Shown piece after piece: positions 45,850 to 58,100 of a DNA stretch of 64,000 bases. The DNA lies in assembly GCA_954871525.1 (NCBI GenBank), contig OX940869.1:14501001-14565000 (forward strand), written 5' to 3'. Under the pieces are notes generated by a model. It ran no database searches. It was not told where the DNA came from and saw nothing but the letters and a program-made list of their open reading frames with translations. Position numbers and translations under genes: made by a program. The DNA comes from Parietaria judaica (taxonomy: Eukaryota; Streptophyta; Magnoliopsida; Rosales; Urticaceae). Position 1 is the stretch's first letter. Each line of letters opens with the position of its first letter.

Positions 45850-47132
45850 TGTTACGGGTATTTTACGAAATTGATTTAATATTAATTAACAAAAGAAAAA
45901 TTATTAAAATTAATTTTTCTTTTATTAATTAATTAATTTATAATCAACTTTGCCCCAAATTATTCACCGGAAGCCCGTTTTTGAAAAATAAAGGGTCCAG
46001 ATGATCCCAAAAATATCGAAATACCCAAAATCGATATAAAATTTGTAAAAAAAGGCCTCAGGAAACACCCGGGGCCTCCGAGACACGCCGGGAAGCACCC
46101 GGGCGGGCCCCACAGACCCAAAGGGTCACCCGAGTGGGCCCCACAGCCCTCAAGGGCCACCTGACACGCACTAGGTGACCCAGCTGACCCACCAAAGGTC
46201 AAGATGACCCCTCCACGTGGCGGCCGGCCATTGGCAGCGAGGAAGCTCTGCAGGCCACAGGGAGGCGACACGCGTCCCGCTGACGCAAGCCGTGACGCAG
46301 CTGCTAGCGTAAGCCCTTGTTGCCACGTGCGTGGCTGCGCGTCACGGCCACTGTTCCCGCGCGTGAGGGCGCGTCCGTCGTCGGATTGAGGCACTGATTG
46401 CGGCGTTGGATCGGCCACGTCCGGGGGACCCGAAAAACTATATAATTTTACCCCGGGGGCTTCCCGGAGTAATAATTATTCACGTTTTAACCCCCGGATC
46501 CTCCTATAAATAAAAGCTCGGTTTTCACTTAACGGTAACTCATTCTCACCCCGAGAACTCGCCCTAAACTGTCTCTACTCCCTCTAAAACTCGCCTCCCC
46601 TCAAATATCACTCTAATGTTGTGCGTCGGAGGTGAATCAGGGGGTACCCCCCCAGTTCTCCCTGATCTCGGGTGTTGTTTTGTTCAGGTTCTGAGAAAGA
46701 GAAAACACATTTGAGCTGAAGCTCTGGAGAAGATTCTGGCACGATCTAAGACCCTCCTTGCCAAGGTTCTAGATCCGTGAGGTGCTCGTTCTATCCACTG
46801 GTCTTGTATCTCCGGCAGATATACTGCGGATAGCCCGAGGACCTGGATCTGTCCCTGTGACACCGGTCGAGGGTCTGGTCTACCAGGGTTCACTGGAAAG
46901 TCGATACTGTGACCCCCCCCCACACGGTGGTCAGGAATCCGTTTTTGGTGTCCCGAACCTGTAATCCGGGCCAGGCTGCGACAGGTAGTGGAGTTTACCA
47001 CGGGTTTCTGATCATCGAGTCAGAGGAGGGTCTGATTGACTCGAAAGTCCAGGAGCCCATGCCCTAAAGTCACAAAAGTCAATGAGACGACACTGGGCCG
47101 CTGAATGTTTGAAGCATTTTTCTGCATCAACA
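45850..47132 (+). repeat. 3' LTR of Tat copy C
   Basis: 1283 bp, TGTTACGGG to CATCAACA. It has lost short segments near 46825, 46975 and 47098 relative to the 5' LTR. A run of 8 C lies near 46913. Confidence 0.95.
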
Positions 47133-47471
47133 CATATATAGATATATAGTGATGAAATCTGAAATATTCTATTTAATCACGTACATGCTCATTTAAAAAC
47201 TTCCTTATATATATATTTATATGTATTAACAATGTTAAAATATTAGGAGACACTAAAAGAATGATATTATGTTAAAAAATGAAAAATAGTGTTCATGCAT
47301 ACATTTTTTTATCAAAAAAAGTCATAAAATGTATAAAGTAAATGTCATGTCTAAAAGTTTACAAATATACATAACAATCTATAGCATTTTGGTTTTGCAC
47401 TTGGGATGATGGGTGATTTTGCCATAACTCAGAGCGCTGAATGTGAATGAAGACGTGTCGATATTCGCGCC

Positions 47472-47473
<2 letters not shown>

Positions 47474-47522
<49 letters not shown>
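47474..47522. repeat. (TA)n microsatellite
   Basis: About 49 bp of uninterrupted TA repeats. Confidence 0.95.
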
Positions 47523-47524
<2 letters not shown>

Positions 47525-48744
47525 CAAATAGAAAGAGAATGTGATCATATATGCATCACCCAATACATTATTAAATACCTTTAGCTATTTTCAGTTTTAT
47601 GTTGAAGGACTTTTCATGTTTTTTAGCATAAACATGATTTTTTTTAAATGCCTATTTTTAATAAGCTCTTATCATTAACATTACTTTGAAACATTTTCAT
47701 TTTCTTGAACATTAACATAAATGTTCTTTAAAATACTGAATCATAATTAGTTCTAATGGTATATCTCTATATATACAATTTATTTAGTTAAAAAGTTATT
47801 GGTTCTAATTTAATGTGTAATTGGTTCTTCATTTATCTCCAACAATTTATTTAGTTAAAAAGTTACAATATGGAATCAAATAGTTTGTAATACAACATTT
47901 CTACCCATTAAACAGTTATACATAAAACTATAAGCTATAGTGAATATTGTAACATACATGGTATATTTATCTAAAAAAATTAGCAAGTCAAAGTGCCACA
48001 ATGTTTGCATAATTGAAGAAATCTATCAAAATAGTTTGTGTGATCCAAAGTCTTCAAGAATCTCCATTTTAATTTTTTTTAACATAAAAATACAATATAC
48101 ATTAAGTGAAAATAAATTGATATTAGCTAGGTTCTCGCTTAATATTTCAAGGTGAATAAAAATACAAGAAATTTTATTTGTACACATACAATACATCCTT
48201 ACAAAGTCGTCACAATCAATCATACTAAAAAAAAAAGCTTGCTTAAAAAAGCTATAATGCATTAACTTAAAACTCTCAATATTATGTTATGATGAGACGA
48301 TCTTGTTCATGTGATTGATTGTGTTTTTCTCATTTGCATCGTCATTCTTCTTAGAAAGTCTAATCTTGATCATTCAAATCTCTTATTTATTCCATCAAAT
48401 GCAATGAACAGTGAAAGATATATAAAAATATATGAAAAAAATAAACACAACAAAAAAATAGAACCAAAATCTTTGAAAAAAAAAATATAACCTGAGAAAT
48501 GAGGGAGATCAAAAGCAGAGGTAAAATGATATAAACCAAAAAATTTAAAGAGGCTAAAAAAGACTTGAAACAATAAAATGTAAATATTATTGAGGAAATC
48601 GTTAACATCTTCGAATCCAAAAATAAATAAATAAATGTTTGATATAAGAACTTTAAGTAAGGTAACATTGATTTTTTATAGTAATTTTATAGGTTGAGAA
48701 GTGATAAAAAATAGCTCTTACAAACCGCTATAATCGAGTAAGGA

Positions 48745-49100
48745 AAGGACGAAGATCATGACAATGATAATAGCTCCATGAAATGAAATAAAATTAAAAT
48801 AATATATCAGAAACAAACAGTGAAAAATATAAACTTGAAAACAAATTAGAGAATAAGAAAAATATTTTAAAAAAACTACCTTTTGCTTTCATAAAATTGT
48901 AGTTGATGTTCTTATTGATCTTTTTGGCCACAATTCTGAAAGTAGGGAAGATCATAACAATGATAATAGCTCCATGATAATATATTGGAAATAAACAGTG
49001 AAAACTATAAATTTTTAAACATATTAAAAAAAACTACCTTTTGCTTTCATAAAATTGTAGTGATGTTCTTATCGACTTCTTGGCCACAATTCTTTTGCAA
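48745..49100. repeat. Tandem duplication, about 150-195 bp units
   Basis: ACAATGATAATAGCTCCATGA occurs near 48759 and 48957, and CTACCTTTTGCTTTCATAAA near 48877 and 49036. The segment between also repeats (AACAGTGAAAA, GGCCACAATTCT). The second copy has lost about 40 bp. Confidence 0.75.
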
Positions 49101-49439
49101 GCTCCTAAGCATTCCATGCAGATCACATATGCAAGTACTCACGTTATGAAACCTTGCTACATCAGACATTTGAATCTCATATATATATATTCATTTACTT
49201 ATTAATGGGATTTTATTTATTAAAGAGGTAAAATACCAAAAGTCTGGAAAATAAAAAGTCACTAATGCAATTAAAATATTATGACACTTGCAATTTCACT
49301 CAATGCATTAATCAACAATAAAGAAAATACATTAAATTCATATTTTAAAAAATTACAAATTCTTGGAAAAAAGGATTTTCCAATCCTTTCTTAGAATTAC
49401 TCTACATTTTCATCTTGAGTTGTAAAAATTAGAATGCTC

Positions 49440-49498
49440 AATCCTTTGATAATATGGTGTCACGCCATCTTGTAGTTCCTCCTTTTAATATATTTAGA
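49440..49498 (-). mobile_element. Helitron-like 5' terminus
   Basis: On the - strand, A is followed by TCTAAATATATTAAAAGGAG and then GAACTACAAGATGGCGTGACA. This resembles the 5' end at 23994 (TCTATATATTATAAAAGGAT and GAACTCACAAG). I found no matching 3' end with a hairpin to its left. Confidence 0.35.
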
Positions 49499-49828
49499 TT
49501 TAGATTATGTGTAATGATTTATAAAAGCCATGAATGTAGTAAAAACCCGATATAACGACCGCAACATAAACCATATTAAATTATACGGTGGACACAGTTT
49601 TCATCATTTAAAATAAGATATTCGATTTTCATTATAAAAACTGAAATGAGATATTATAGTAGCAATAATATGGTACTGATAAATGTCACTTGTTTATACG
49701 AGTATTAATAACCACAATTAGATTAACCGAGAAAAATACGACGTAGTCCAAACAAAAAGTTCTAATACAACATTTAATTTGCATAACTTTTAAAATAAAT
49801 CCCGAAAGATCTGGTTTTCGAAAGAAGA

Positions 49829-50047
49829 TGTTAAAGAATATTCTAGAATTATTTAGAGTATTACATATCTAGAACAATCTAGGTTAGATTTAATTAGAAT
49901 CACTTAAAATTAGAATTATATAGAATGCATTTATTACTCTTAGAATAACCTAGAAGTAGAATAATCTAGAACTCTTGTACATGTATAAATAGCCTTGTAA
50001 CCTCAATGAAATATACAACATTTTCCTCTCCATTTTCTTTGTTAACA
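49829..50047 (+). repeat. 5' LTR of the copia element
   Basis: 219 bp, nearly identical to the 3' LTR. It contains several TCTAGAA-type motifs and TATAAATAG near its 3' third (about 49984), a likely promoter TATA box. Confidence 0.94.
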
Positions 50048-50060
50048 TGGTATCAGAGCC
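50048..50060 (+). other. Primer binding site for initiator tRNA-Met
   Basis: TGGTATCAGAGCC directly follows the LTR. It is complementary to the 3' end of plant initiator tRNA-Met, the usual primer for copia elements. Confidence 0.9.
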
Positions 50061-50389
50061 ACCCTCTGAAATTAGCCACTCCATTCCAAATTAGCCACCC
50101 TCCGAAATTAGCCATCCTACTCCAAATTAGCCTCCGAAGTTAGCCATCCCATTCTTTGGGTTCAAAATTTGTCTCTTTCCACTCTAAAATATTCTCATCG
50201 TTCAATCTATTCGAAATCCCTTTTTACCCATTTGTTTTAGCCTCGTCCACACACCTCCACGTGCAACCCTCGACAACTATTTTTCGATTCCATCACCACC
50301 GCCTACTACTTCATCTACTTAGATTGCTTGCGTTGGTTCGAATCACCTTCGTCGCCTTCGTTATCTTACTGTCTACTTCACAATTCGAA

Positions 50390-51178
50390 ATGGCTGAACA
50401 AAAACATGCTGGTGTTTCAGAAATAGTGCCCGTACTCTCAAAGATTACGGACCAAAAGTTGAATGGTTCGATTTATCTCGATTGGAGCAAGATCATTCGT
50501 TTGTTTCTCCGAAGTATTGACAAAGACAATCACTTGACCGACATTGCTCCAAGTGACGAGTCACGACAAGCATGGCTTCGTGAGGACGCTCGCCTTTTTC
50601 TACAAATCCGAAACTCCATTGATGTTGAGGTAATTGGTCTGGTCAATCATTGGGAGTACGTCAAGGAATTAATGGATTATTTAGATTTCCTTTACTTTGG
50701 AAAAGGAAATCTATCTCACATGTTCGATGTGTGCAAAACTTTCTATAGAGTTGAAAAGCAAGACCAATCACTCACCACCTATTTCATGGAGTTCAAGAAG
50801 ACATATGAAGAGCTCAACATGTTGCTGCCTTTTAGCCCCGACGTGAAGGTTCAACAACAATAGCGGGAGAAAATGGCCATTATGAGCTTTCTTGCAGAGC
50901 TCCCTTCAACCTTCCAAACCGCAAGGTCTCAGATTATCTCTAGCACCGATATTTCTTCTCTCCAAGAAGTATTTAGCCGTGTTCTTCGTACGGAGGGATC
51001 CCCACCTACTCATGACAGTGGAGCCTTGCTATCTCGAAAAATGTATGACTCAAGCCGCTCTGCTAACTACAAACCTGGAAGTCCACGAACTCTTGACTCT
51101 CGCCCTAAAGAGTTTAGCACAATCACTTGTAACTACTGCAAGAAACTAGGTCACACCAAGCACGAGTGCGGTAAGCTC
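50390..51178 (+). pseudogene. gag: Gag of the copia element (broken)
   Basis: Starts at MAEQKHAGVSE (50390). It contains the copia Gag pattern (LNGSIYLDWSK, then a helical region, TTYFMEFKKTYEEL). A TAG at 50861 interrupts it, and the frame continues afterwards to the zinc knuckle CNYCKKLGHTKHEC (about 51128-51171), a standard CCHC spacing. Right after the knuckle the sequence jumps into integrase. Confidence 0.85.
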
Positions 51179-51937
51179 CTGTACATGTCAAGTCAATTTG
51201 ATACTTACATGGCCCAAAACGGCATTCTCCACGAAACCTCTTGCGTTGACACTCTGTCCCAAACTGGAGTTGCTGAACGCAAAAACCGACTCCTTCTCGA
51301 AACTGCATGTGCCTTACTTTTTCAAACAGGTGTTCCAAAATGTTTTTGGGCCGATGCAGTCTCTACGGCATGTTTTCTCATCAATCCGATGCCATCATCT
51401 GTTCTTCATGGTGCAATTCCCTATAAGACATTGTTTCCCCATAAATCTCTATTCCCGATTAGCCCAAAAATCTTTGGTAGCACATGTTTTGTTCGAGATG
51501 TTCGTTCTGGTCTCACAAAATTAGATCCAAAGTCTTTAAAATGTGTGTTTTTGGGGTACTCTCGCCTTCAAAAAGGGTATCGGTGCTATTGTCCTAGTCT
51601 TCAAAAATACCTTGTATCCATTGATGTGACCTTTTTAGAGCATAAACCGTACATTACATCTGAGAGACCGACCTCACCAACTCTTGAGGACGATGACTTC
51701 TTAGTCTATTCGATCACTTCACCAGAAGCATCTACGACTTTGAATAAACCAATTATCCCACCTTTAGCACCAAACTCCACCGTAGACACCACCGAACTTG
51801 CTCCTAGTGTTGCACCTCCTCCCATCCCTCGATCACCTATCGTCTACACTCGACGCGTCCGCCCTGCACCACACACGCTCATCAATCCTCCAGAGACATG
51901 TTCTGACCAGGTCCCTCGTCATCAGATCCATCTCTGA
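51179..51937 (+). pseudogene. C-terminal half of copia integrase
   Basis: Begins inside the integrase core at YMSSQFDTYMAQNGILH. It keeps the block with the catalytic Glu (GVAERKNR) and the GKGY-like C-terminal region (KCVFLGYSRLQKGYRCY). The zinc-binding domain, the two catalytic Asp residues and the whole protease are missing. It is open to 51937, in frame with the preceding Gag. Confidence 0.87.
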
Positions 51938-53575
51938 TTGATGATCTTCCCATCGCATTACGTAAAGGTAAACGCCAGTGTACATATCCTATTTCTTTGT
52001 CTATCTCATAAAATCTTTTGTCATCCTCTTCACGTGATTTTGTTTCATCTCTTGACTCCATCACCATCCCTAAAACGCTTCGTGAAGCCTTAGATCATAC
52101 TGGTTGGCAAAAAGCAATGACAGAGGAAATGAATGCCTTAGATGACAGGTACTTGGGAACTTGTTACTCTTCCTTCAGGAAAACGAGCAATTGGATGTAA
52201 ATGGGTCCTCATGGTCAAAATGAATCCGGATGGAACGCTTGCTCGATTAGTCGCCAAAGGTTTTGCCCAAACCTATGGCGTTGACTATTCTGATACCTTC
52301 TCTCCAGTTGCCAAGTTGACGTCTTTTCGACTTTTCATCTCTTTAGCGGCAATTTATAATTGGCACCTACACCAACTTGACATTAAGAATGCATTTCTAC
52401 ATGGGGACTTACATGATGAGGTATACATGGAGCAACCACCTGGTTTTGTTGCTCAGGGGGGAGTATGGCAAAGTGTGTCGTCTTCGAAAAGCATTATATA
52501 GGCTAAAACAAAGTCACCATGCTTGGTTCGAAAGGTTTAGTCAGGCCCTTGAACAGTTTGTGCTATTTAAAAGCAAATCTAACAACTCTGTGTTTTTCAG
52601 GAATACGAAAGACGGTATCATTCTCCTTGTCGTTTATGTTGACGACATCGTGATTACAGGAAGTGATACTGTTGGTATTTCGTCTCTCAAAACCTTCCTC
52701 CACACTCAGTTCCACACAAAAGACTTGGAGACATTAAAATACTTCGTGGGCGTTGAAGTAACAAGAAGCAAAAAAGGTATATACTTGTCTTAAAGGAAGT
52801 ATGTACTTGATTTGCTTTCCGAGACAGGAAAACTAGGGGCCAAGCCGTGTAGTGCCCCCAATGACTCTCAATATGCTGCTTATGAAAGAAGAAAAACCAA
52901 TGGATGATACTGAACGGTACAGAAGATTGGTCGGCAAATTGAACTACCTCACTGTAACACGCCCAGACATTGCATACTCCGTCAGCATAGTAACCCAATT
53001 CTTGGCATCTCTGACAGTTGAACATTGGGCATCGTTAGAACAGATCTTTAGCTATTTGAAGGGAGCACCAAGGCGTAGAATTTTATACTCAAATCATGGT
53101 CATACTTCCATTGAGTGTTTTACAGATGTAGATTGGGCAGGATACAAGATTGATACGAGACCAAATACTGGCTATTGCGTCTTTGTAGGAGGGAACTTGA
53201 TCTCATGGAAAAGCAAGAAGCAGCATGTTGTGTCAAGATCCAGTGCTGAATCGGAGTAAAGAGCCATGGGACAAGCAACATGTGAAATAATGTGGATACA
53301 TCAACTACTGACAGAGATAGGCCTCAAAGTCTCTTTGCCGACAAAGTTATGGTGCGACAACCAAGACAACCAAGCTGCTATTCATATCGCATCTAATCCA
53401 GTATTTCATGAGAGAACAAAACACATTGAGATCGACTGTCACTTTGTTTGCGAGAAGATTCAACAAGGCTTGGTTTCCACATCATATGTAAAGACGAACG
53501 ACCAAATAGGAGATATTTACACAAAGGCTCTTAGCGGGGTACGGGTCAATATCTTTGTAACAAGGTGGGCATGAT
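51938..53575 (+). pseudogene. RT and RNase H of the copia element (broken)
   Basis: RT starts at about 52060 in pieces in different frames. The block [14 protein letters not shown] (52195) and the D in [14 protein letters not shown] are open, a frameshift lies near 52460, and then YVDDIVITGSD near 52635. A TAA at 52791 and a frame change follow. RNase H is open at 52852-53259 (FTDVDWAGY, SAESE) and, after a TAA replacing the Tyr of SAESEYRAM, at 53266-53574 (LWCDNQ, HIEIDCHFV). Confidence 0.86.
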
Positions 53576-53604
53576 TAACATATATGCTCTAACTTGAGGA
53601 GGAG

Positions 53605-53824
53605 TGTTAAAAGAATATTCTAGAATTATTTAGAGTATTATATATCTAGAACAATCTAGGCTAGATTTAATTAGAATCACTTAAAATTAGAATTATCTAG
53701 AATGCATTTATTACTCTTAGAATAACCTAGAAGTAGAATAATCTAGAACTCTTGTACATGTATAAATAGTCTTCTAACCTCAATGAAATATACAACATTT
53801 TCCTCTCCATTTTCTTTGTTAACA
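53605..53824 (+). repeat. 3' LTR of the copia element
   Basis: 220 bp. It is preceded by the purine-rich tract GAGGAGGAG (53597-53604) and followed by the GAAGA duplication. It differs from the 5' LTR by only a few bases, so the insertion is fairly recent despite the broken coding region. Confidence 0.94.
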
Positions 53825-53829
53825 GAAGA

Positions 53830-54824
53830 AAAAACGGAACCGAATTCCGGAATCAAATACAATCCAAAAGAAAAAACAATCAATTTGGTCCGATTCGAAT
53901 TTCTATCCCTAAGGCATTTGATAAGTCGCTTCAAAATAGGCGTGATTTTGAATAAAAAAGGAAATTGATAAGGAATAATTGATTAACAGTCACAAAGTTC
54001 ACTGGAATACAAGGTTTACTAGTGAAGGTTCTAAAATAAGTCATTTGCTGAAATCAAAATAAGCAAAAAATATATAAAAAATAAAAAGATTTCAGAACCG
54101 AGCTAAGCATGACGACAACGTAAAGCATTGAATCCACAGATATAAATACCGGTGAAATGGGGAATAATGTCAATGAAAATTACAAGCTAAGATCAGTTAA
54201 TCCGTAAATCTTTTGGGGGTATTGTCCAGCCTAAGAATATAACTTTGAGTCGTACCCTTCTGCGTAAATGTCGATAAATCCCGCCGGGGATTTAGACCAG
54301 ATGAACCACCAGCAAATACGTTTGAGGACGCTGAAATTGCATGGACGGTTTGGTTTTTGAAGCAGAATACAAGTACTCCTTGGTGATTCCCGACGTTGAT
54401 TCTATTGCCTGAGATGAGTTATGAGAATTAGTAAGCTGCGCAAAGACGAAGAGTTTTTTTTTTTTTTTTCTACAGGATACTAGAGAAAGAGTTGTATTTG
54501 ATAGGACCAAAATAGAAATACAAGAGAAACGAGATAAAACTTTATTGATAAACGCAACCCCTAACCCTAATTCGTGAGTTAGACAGGCAAGAGTTTCCTC
54601 AAGATAATTGGGAATGCCATAATCAAACATGACGGCTAACCCTAACGGTGAGTGCGATCGATAGGCTTTGACATCTTTTATTAACCCTTAACCGGAAATA
54701 CCTAAAATACCCCTAATGAAAAAAATACAATTAAAATAAAATTGACATGAAAAATGTGGGCCAAACAGAAGACATCACCTTCAAGAGCTCAGTCTACTCG
54801 CCAGCTCTTTCACACTCGGATCTT
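53830..54824. other. Intergenic DNA, no gene recognised
   Basis: I see no convincing coding sequence. Two stretches carry telo-box-like CTAACCCTAA motifs (54555-54575 and 54630-54642). These are common in plant promoters, but no gene can be tied to them here. A T-run lies at 54455-54469. Confidence 0.5.
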
Positions 54825-55162
54825 TAATAACACTGTAGCTCATGAACTCGCGAAACACTAGCATGATGAACCATAACAACCAAAGAACAATGAAGGAAAC
54901 CTGGAAATACGGACATGGTGAATGCAAGTTCGAAAACGGTTGGCCGAGAATTATTTTGTAAATACACATAATGTAGCAAGATAAGAAAATATATACTCAC
55001 GGATCAGCAATACAGGCTCCGCCAAATTGCCATTTACCATTGGGCACACTTCAGAATCCTGCAAAAAAGAAAAAAAAGAAAAAAAAAATTGCCGACGAAA
55101 GAAATGATGAATTTATCCACGGTATATATCCGAAGGGGCAGAAGTGTAAGAAGCTTCTTACC
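54825..55162 (-). other. Possible 3' untranslated exons of the host gene
   Basis: Downstream of the stop codon on the - strand are good splice signals: donor GTAAGA after 55162, acceptor TTTTTTGCAG before 55058, donor GTGAGT after 55001, acceptor TTTCCAG before 54900. They would give exons 55058-55001 and 54900 onwards. If translated, the last exon would read VSFIVLWLLWFIMLVF, but that frame does not follow from the main coding sequence. These may be untranslated exons, an alternative end or a separate gene. Confidence 0.3.
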
Positions 55163-55181
55163 AGTGGAAGAGAGAGAAGCG

Positions 55182-58100
55182 TTATATAACTTTTGAGGAA
55201 ACTTCATAAGCATATAAGCTACCTGTTTTAGAGAAGGAAATAAGAAAAAAGTTGAAGGTACGTGACATAAGAATATATAATTATCAACACCGCATATTCT
55301 ATACATTCACGGTGAAATTTTATTAACAGTTCCCGAGACCGATTTAAAAACCGGGAAATTTGTTGTGACATATCAGGAACCAGGAACTCTGGTCCCAATT
55401 TTGAGAACCAGAACGAGGACCCTTTTTCACATATCGCCTTTTGAATGGGCGTGCTGAACGAAAACACGGGACTGGGAAATTCCCGTTCCCAGTTCAGTTA
55501 TTCTTTATTATCTTCAAATATAATCTATTTAGTTCTACTAGCATATTTTTATGAAACGGTAAAATCGAGATTTAAACCGGAATAACGCGGTTTACACTGG
55601 TATATCCCAGTTTTAAACGGCATTTTTACTAGTATCGATTTAAACAGGCAAAATACCCGTCCAGCACCGGTTCGGTTCCAAAAAAAATTTACAAGGACTG
55701 GGAGAAATTCTTTGTTTCCCGGAAAACCGACGCGAGAAAAACCGTTAAATTCCTGGTCCCAGTTTTACATTTTATAAATTGGGCCAGAACTCAGAATCAT
55801 TTCTCCCCTCACAAATGGCATTTAAAAAGACGGAGAAGATTACAATTGTAGAATAACATCCCAAGTATTACCTTGTCCGAGAACAACAATAGCATTTGAG
55901 GCCATCGGTGTAATATCTTCTACCTTTTCACAAGCAAAAATTGCTTGAATAACTGATAGAGAATGAAAAATTACATAAGCTATAAAGGCTTAGCGATGAA
56001 TTAACAATGAAACAGACTTCATCTGAATAATAATTTTGCACCATAACATATATATTAACATTGAATTGAAACATTTTCGTTCAAACAAACAAGACTGAAA
56101 CCTGAAATATTTGCGAGATTTTCCTCTTTCTCTTTCTCATTCCTGTCATTTTGATTAACAAAAGTCTCCATGTCAGATAGGGAAATCACGTGCACGGAAT
56201 GACATCCATCTGACACCCATACGGTCTGGGTTTCTGCAAAACAATATCGATAATGCATCAGCTATTTACAAAGTGCAATGCTTAGAATATATAGGGAAAA
56301 AAAATTAGCTCGAAAGAGTGAAAGAAGCAAACCATTGGAACTATCAGCATGAACTGCAAGCTTTTGCACGTTCGAAAATTGAGGCAATTGCTGCAAGTGA
56401 AAAGCCATATCTGGTCCAACGACCGAGTTGTGCAAGCACAAGAGATGTAGATTTCCAGCCGAGTCCAATATAAGAAACTTCTTCAGGGAAAGTGCCTGAA
56501 CGGAAATTGCCTTCAACGAGGTTAGCCCTAATCTTGAATTTGAGGTTTCGGTGTTGCTACCAAATGACACAAAGCATGCTCCAACGTCATTCGAGTCTGA
56601 TTGCAATCTGATGGCTCTCTGCTTCACTGCAAGTTCAAATTCTGAATTAGCTACACAAGCATTTAGAAACAAACTTCTCACAAGCATTAATTTCACAGAA
56701 AATAAACTATATTTTATTCCATTTATGACCTCATAACTATAAATCTTTTTTCTTCTAGTAATTTACCATCTAGAAGCATCCTTATGAATTTAACCATAGG
56801 ACAGCATCTTGCTTAAAATGAGTAGCACCCATGTCCTGGTCAAGAACAGAAACCTATAAAACATATGTCAGCGAAATTACGAACATATATAGCATAAGTA
56901 TCAAATTCTTCGATAACATGCACGACTCTTACAAAGCTTTTTCATTCTCTTTTAATTCTTACTTCATTAGTTTGTTATCAGATATCAAATTGAAATATAA
57001 CAACAATTGAATGTTACACCACCAAATTAGTTACAGAAAATCCAATTGTATATCTAAATGTTCGTTTCAGGCGATTGACAGAGCATTTTCTAGAGGACAC
57101 ATAAGTAAACTTAGTGAAGACGAGATATTTTAGAAGTAAGCAGCGTAAAGGTTTCGCAGACAATGATAGCAGGAATGCATAACAGAACGAAGATTTCAAC
57201 CACCTATTCGTATCAAACTGCACAACGACAGACAATAAAACCCCGGAACAGAGTATCAAACTGCGCAACGACAGACAATAAAACCCCGGAACAGAGTCAG
57301 CTACTATGATACATAAAACCCTTCAAAACCATACCAGACTAACTCCAAACACCAGAAAGTCGGATCTTTTTTGACAAAAACACACCCAAAGTTTATGTTT
57401 CTCAATAGCTTATTACACAAGCAACATATTTCCTAACACGGGTTTACTCTAGAACAAGTAACTAATTTAAATCTGGATAATTCAGCCTAATAAAAAAAAA
57501 AAAATCATCGAAACACAAGATTAACGGCTAAATTTAAAGTTTGCAAACTTGCTCGCTTACCGCAATTGCGTGCAATTTCCGAGGTCCCTTCCACGATGTT
57601 GGATTTTCCGCATCGATCTGGCAATTTATCATCCACATTGCCAGCGACGGCGCCATTGGGCAATGACAGTCTCCGAGAATTCAACGGGGCAGGCTTCGCC
57701 TTTTCAACTCGTCCTTTCACGAGATGCCTGAGATTGAAAAGCCTAACTCCAAATTCCTCTCCCAAAACCAGCGCCCCGAAGCAAATGCCGATCGAAAACA
57801 CGGGCCTGCACAGCTCGATCACCGCGCACCGCATCAACTTCACGGCCTCGCCGCCCACCATCCGCACGGCGAAGATCCAGACTTTAGAGGCCGACAGCGA
57901 GTGCATCGCGAAGAAATTGACCGAGCCGGCGAGCTTCACCGCAACTCCGTGAACGGAATCGACCAGAGCTCCGAGACCCCCGTCGGGCTCAAGGCCTCTC
58001 TGGTCGCAGACGACCTTCGCCCTAGCGAAACCCTCATCCTTCCCACGGAGGACGTAGAACCGCAGGAGAATCCTGGAGCCGGAACCGTGCGGTGCGGAGG

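Larger units (their letters stand above)
33758..47132 (+). mobile_element. Ty3/gypsy Tat-type retrotransposon, copy C (full length, decayed)
   Basis: 13.4 kb with two LTRs, TGTTACGGG at the start, CATCAACA at the end, and a perfect target duplication CATAT (33753-33757 and 47133-47137). All parts of the family are present in order: primer site, decamer leader, gag, protease, RT, RNase H, archaeal-type RNase H, integrase, ~112-bp repeats, antisense ORFs, polypurine tract. Many coding regions are stopped by C-to-T or G-to-A changes. Confidence 0.95.
47138..49823. other. AT-rich intergenic DNA
   Basis: No gene is seen. It contains a TA microsatellite (47474-47522), a tandem duplication (48745-49100) and a Helitron-like 5' end at 49498. 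ORFs such as 47940-48155 and 48387-48668 have no recognisable motifs and a composition like the background. Confidence 0.6.
49829..53824 (+). mobile_element. Ty1/copia retrotransposon with internal deletion
   Basis: 4.0 kb, with LTRs of 219 and 220 bp starting TGTTAAA and ending TTGTTAACA, and a perfect target duplication GAAGA (49824-49828 and 53825-53829). The order integrase before RT shows Ty1/copia, and the short LTRs suggest the Ale/Retrofit branch. Protease and the first half of integrase are missing, and the remaining frames carry stops. Confidence 0.94.

Noticed and set aside
48100..48140. CTAG at 48127 as the 3' end of the Helitron starting at 49498
   Set aside because: On the - strand it is followed by C, not T, and has no GC-rich hairpin before it.
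50048..50060. Partial tRNA gene
   Set aside because: TGGTATCAGAGCC directly after an LTR is the primer binding site of a copia element. There is no cloverleaf around it.
53830..53970. Plastid DNA insertion
   Set aside because: The bases after the copia element have a plastid-like look, but I could not recognise any plastid gene and the region is too short to judge.
54292..54630. 112-codon - strand ORF with a poly-Lys stretch
   Set aside because: The Lys run comes from a T-run, there is no recognised motif, and it starts in telo-box-like sequence. I cannot support a gene.
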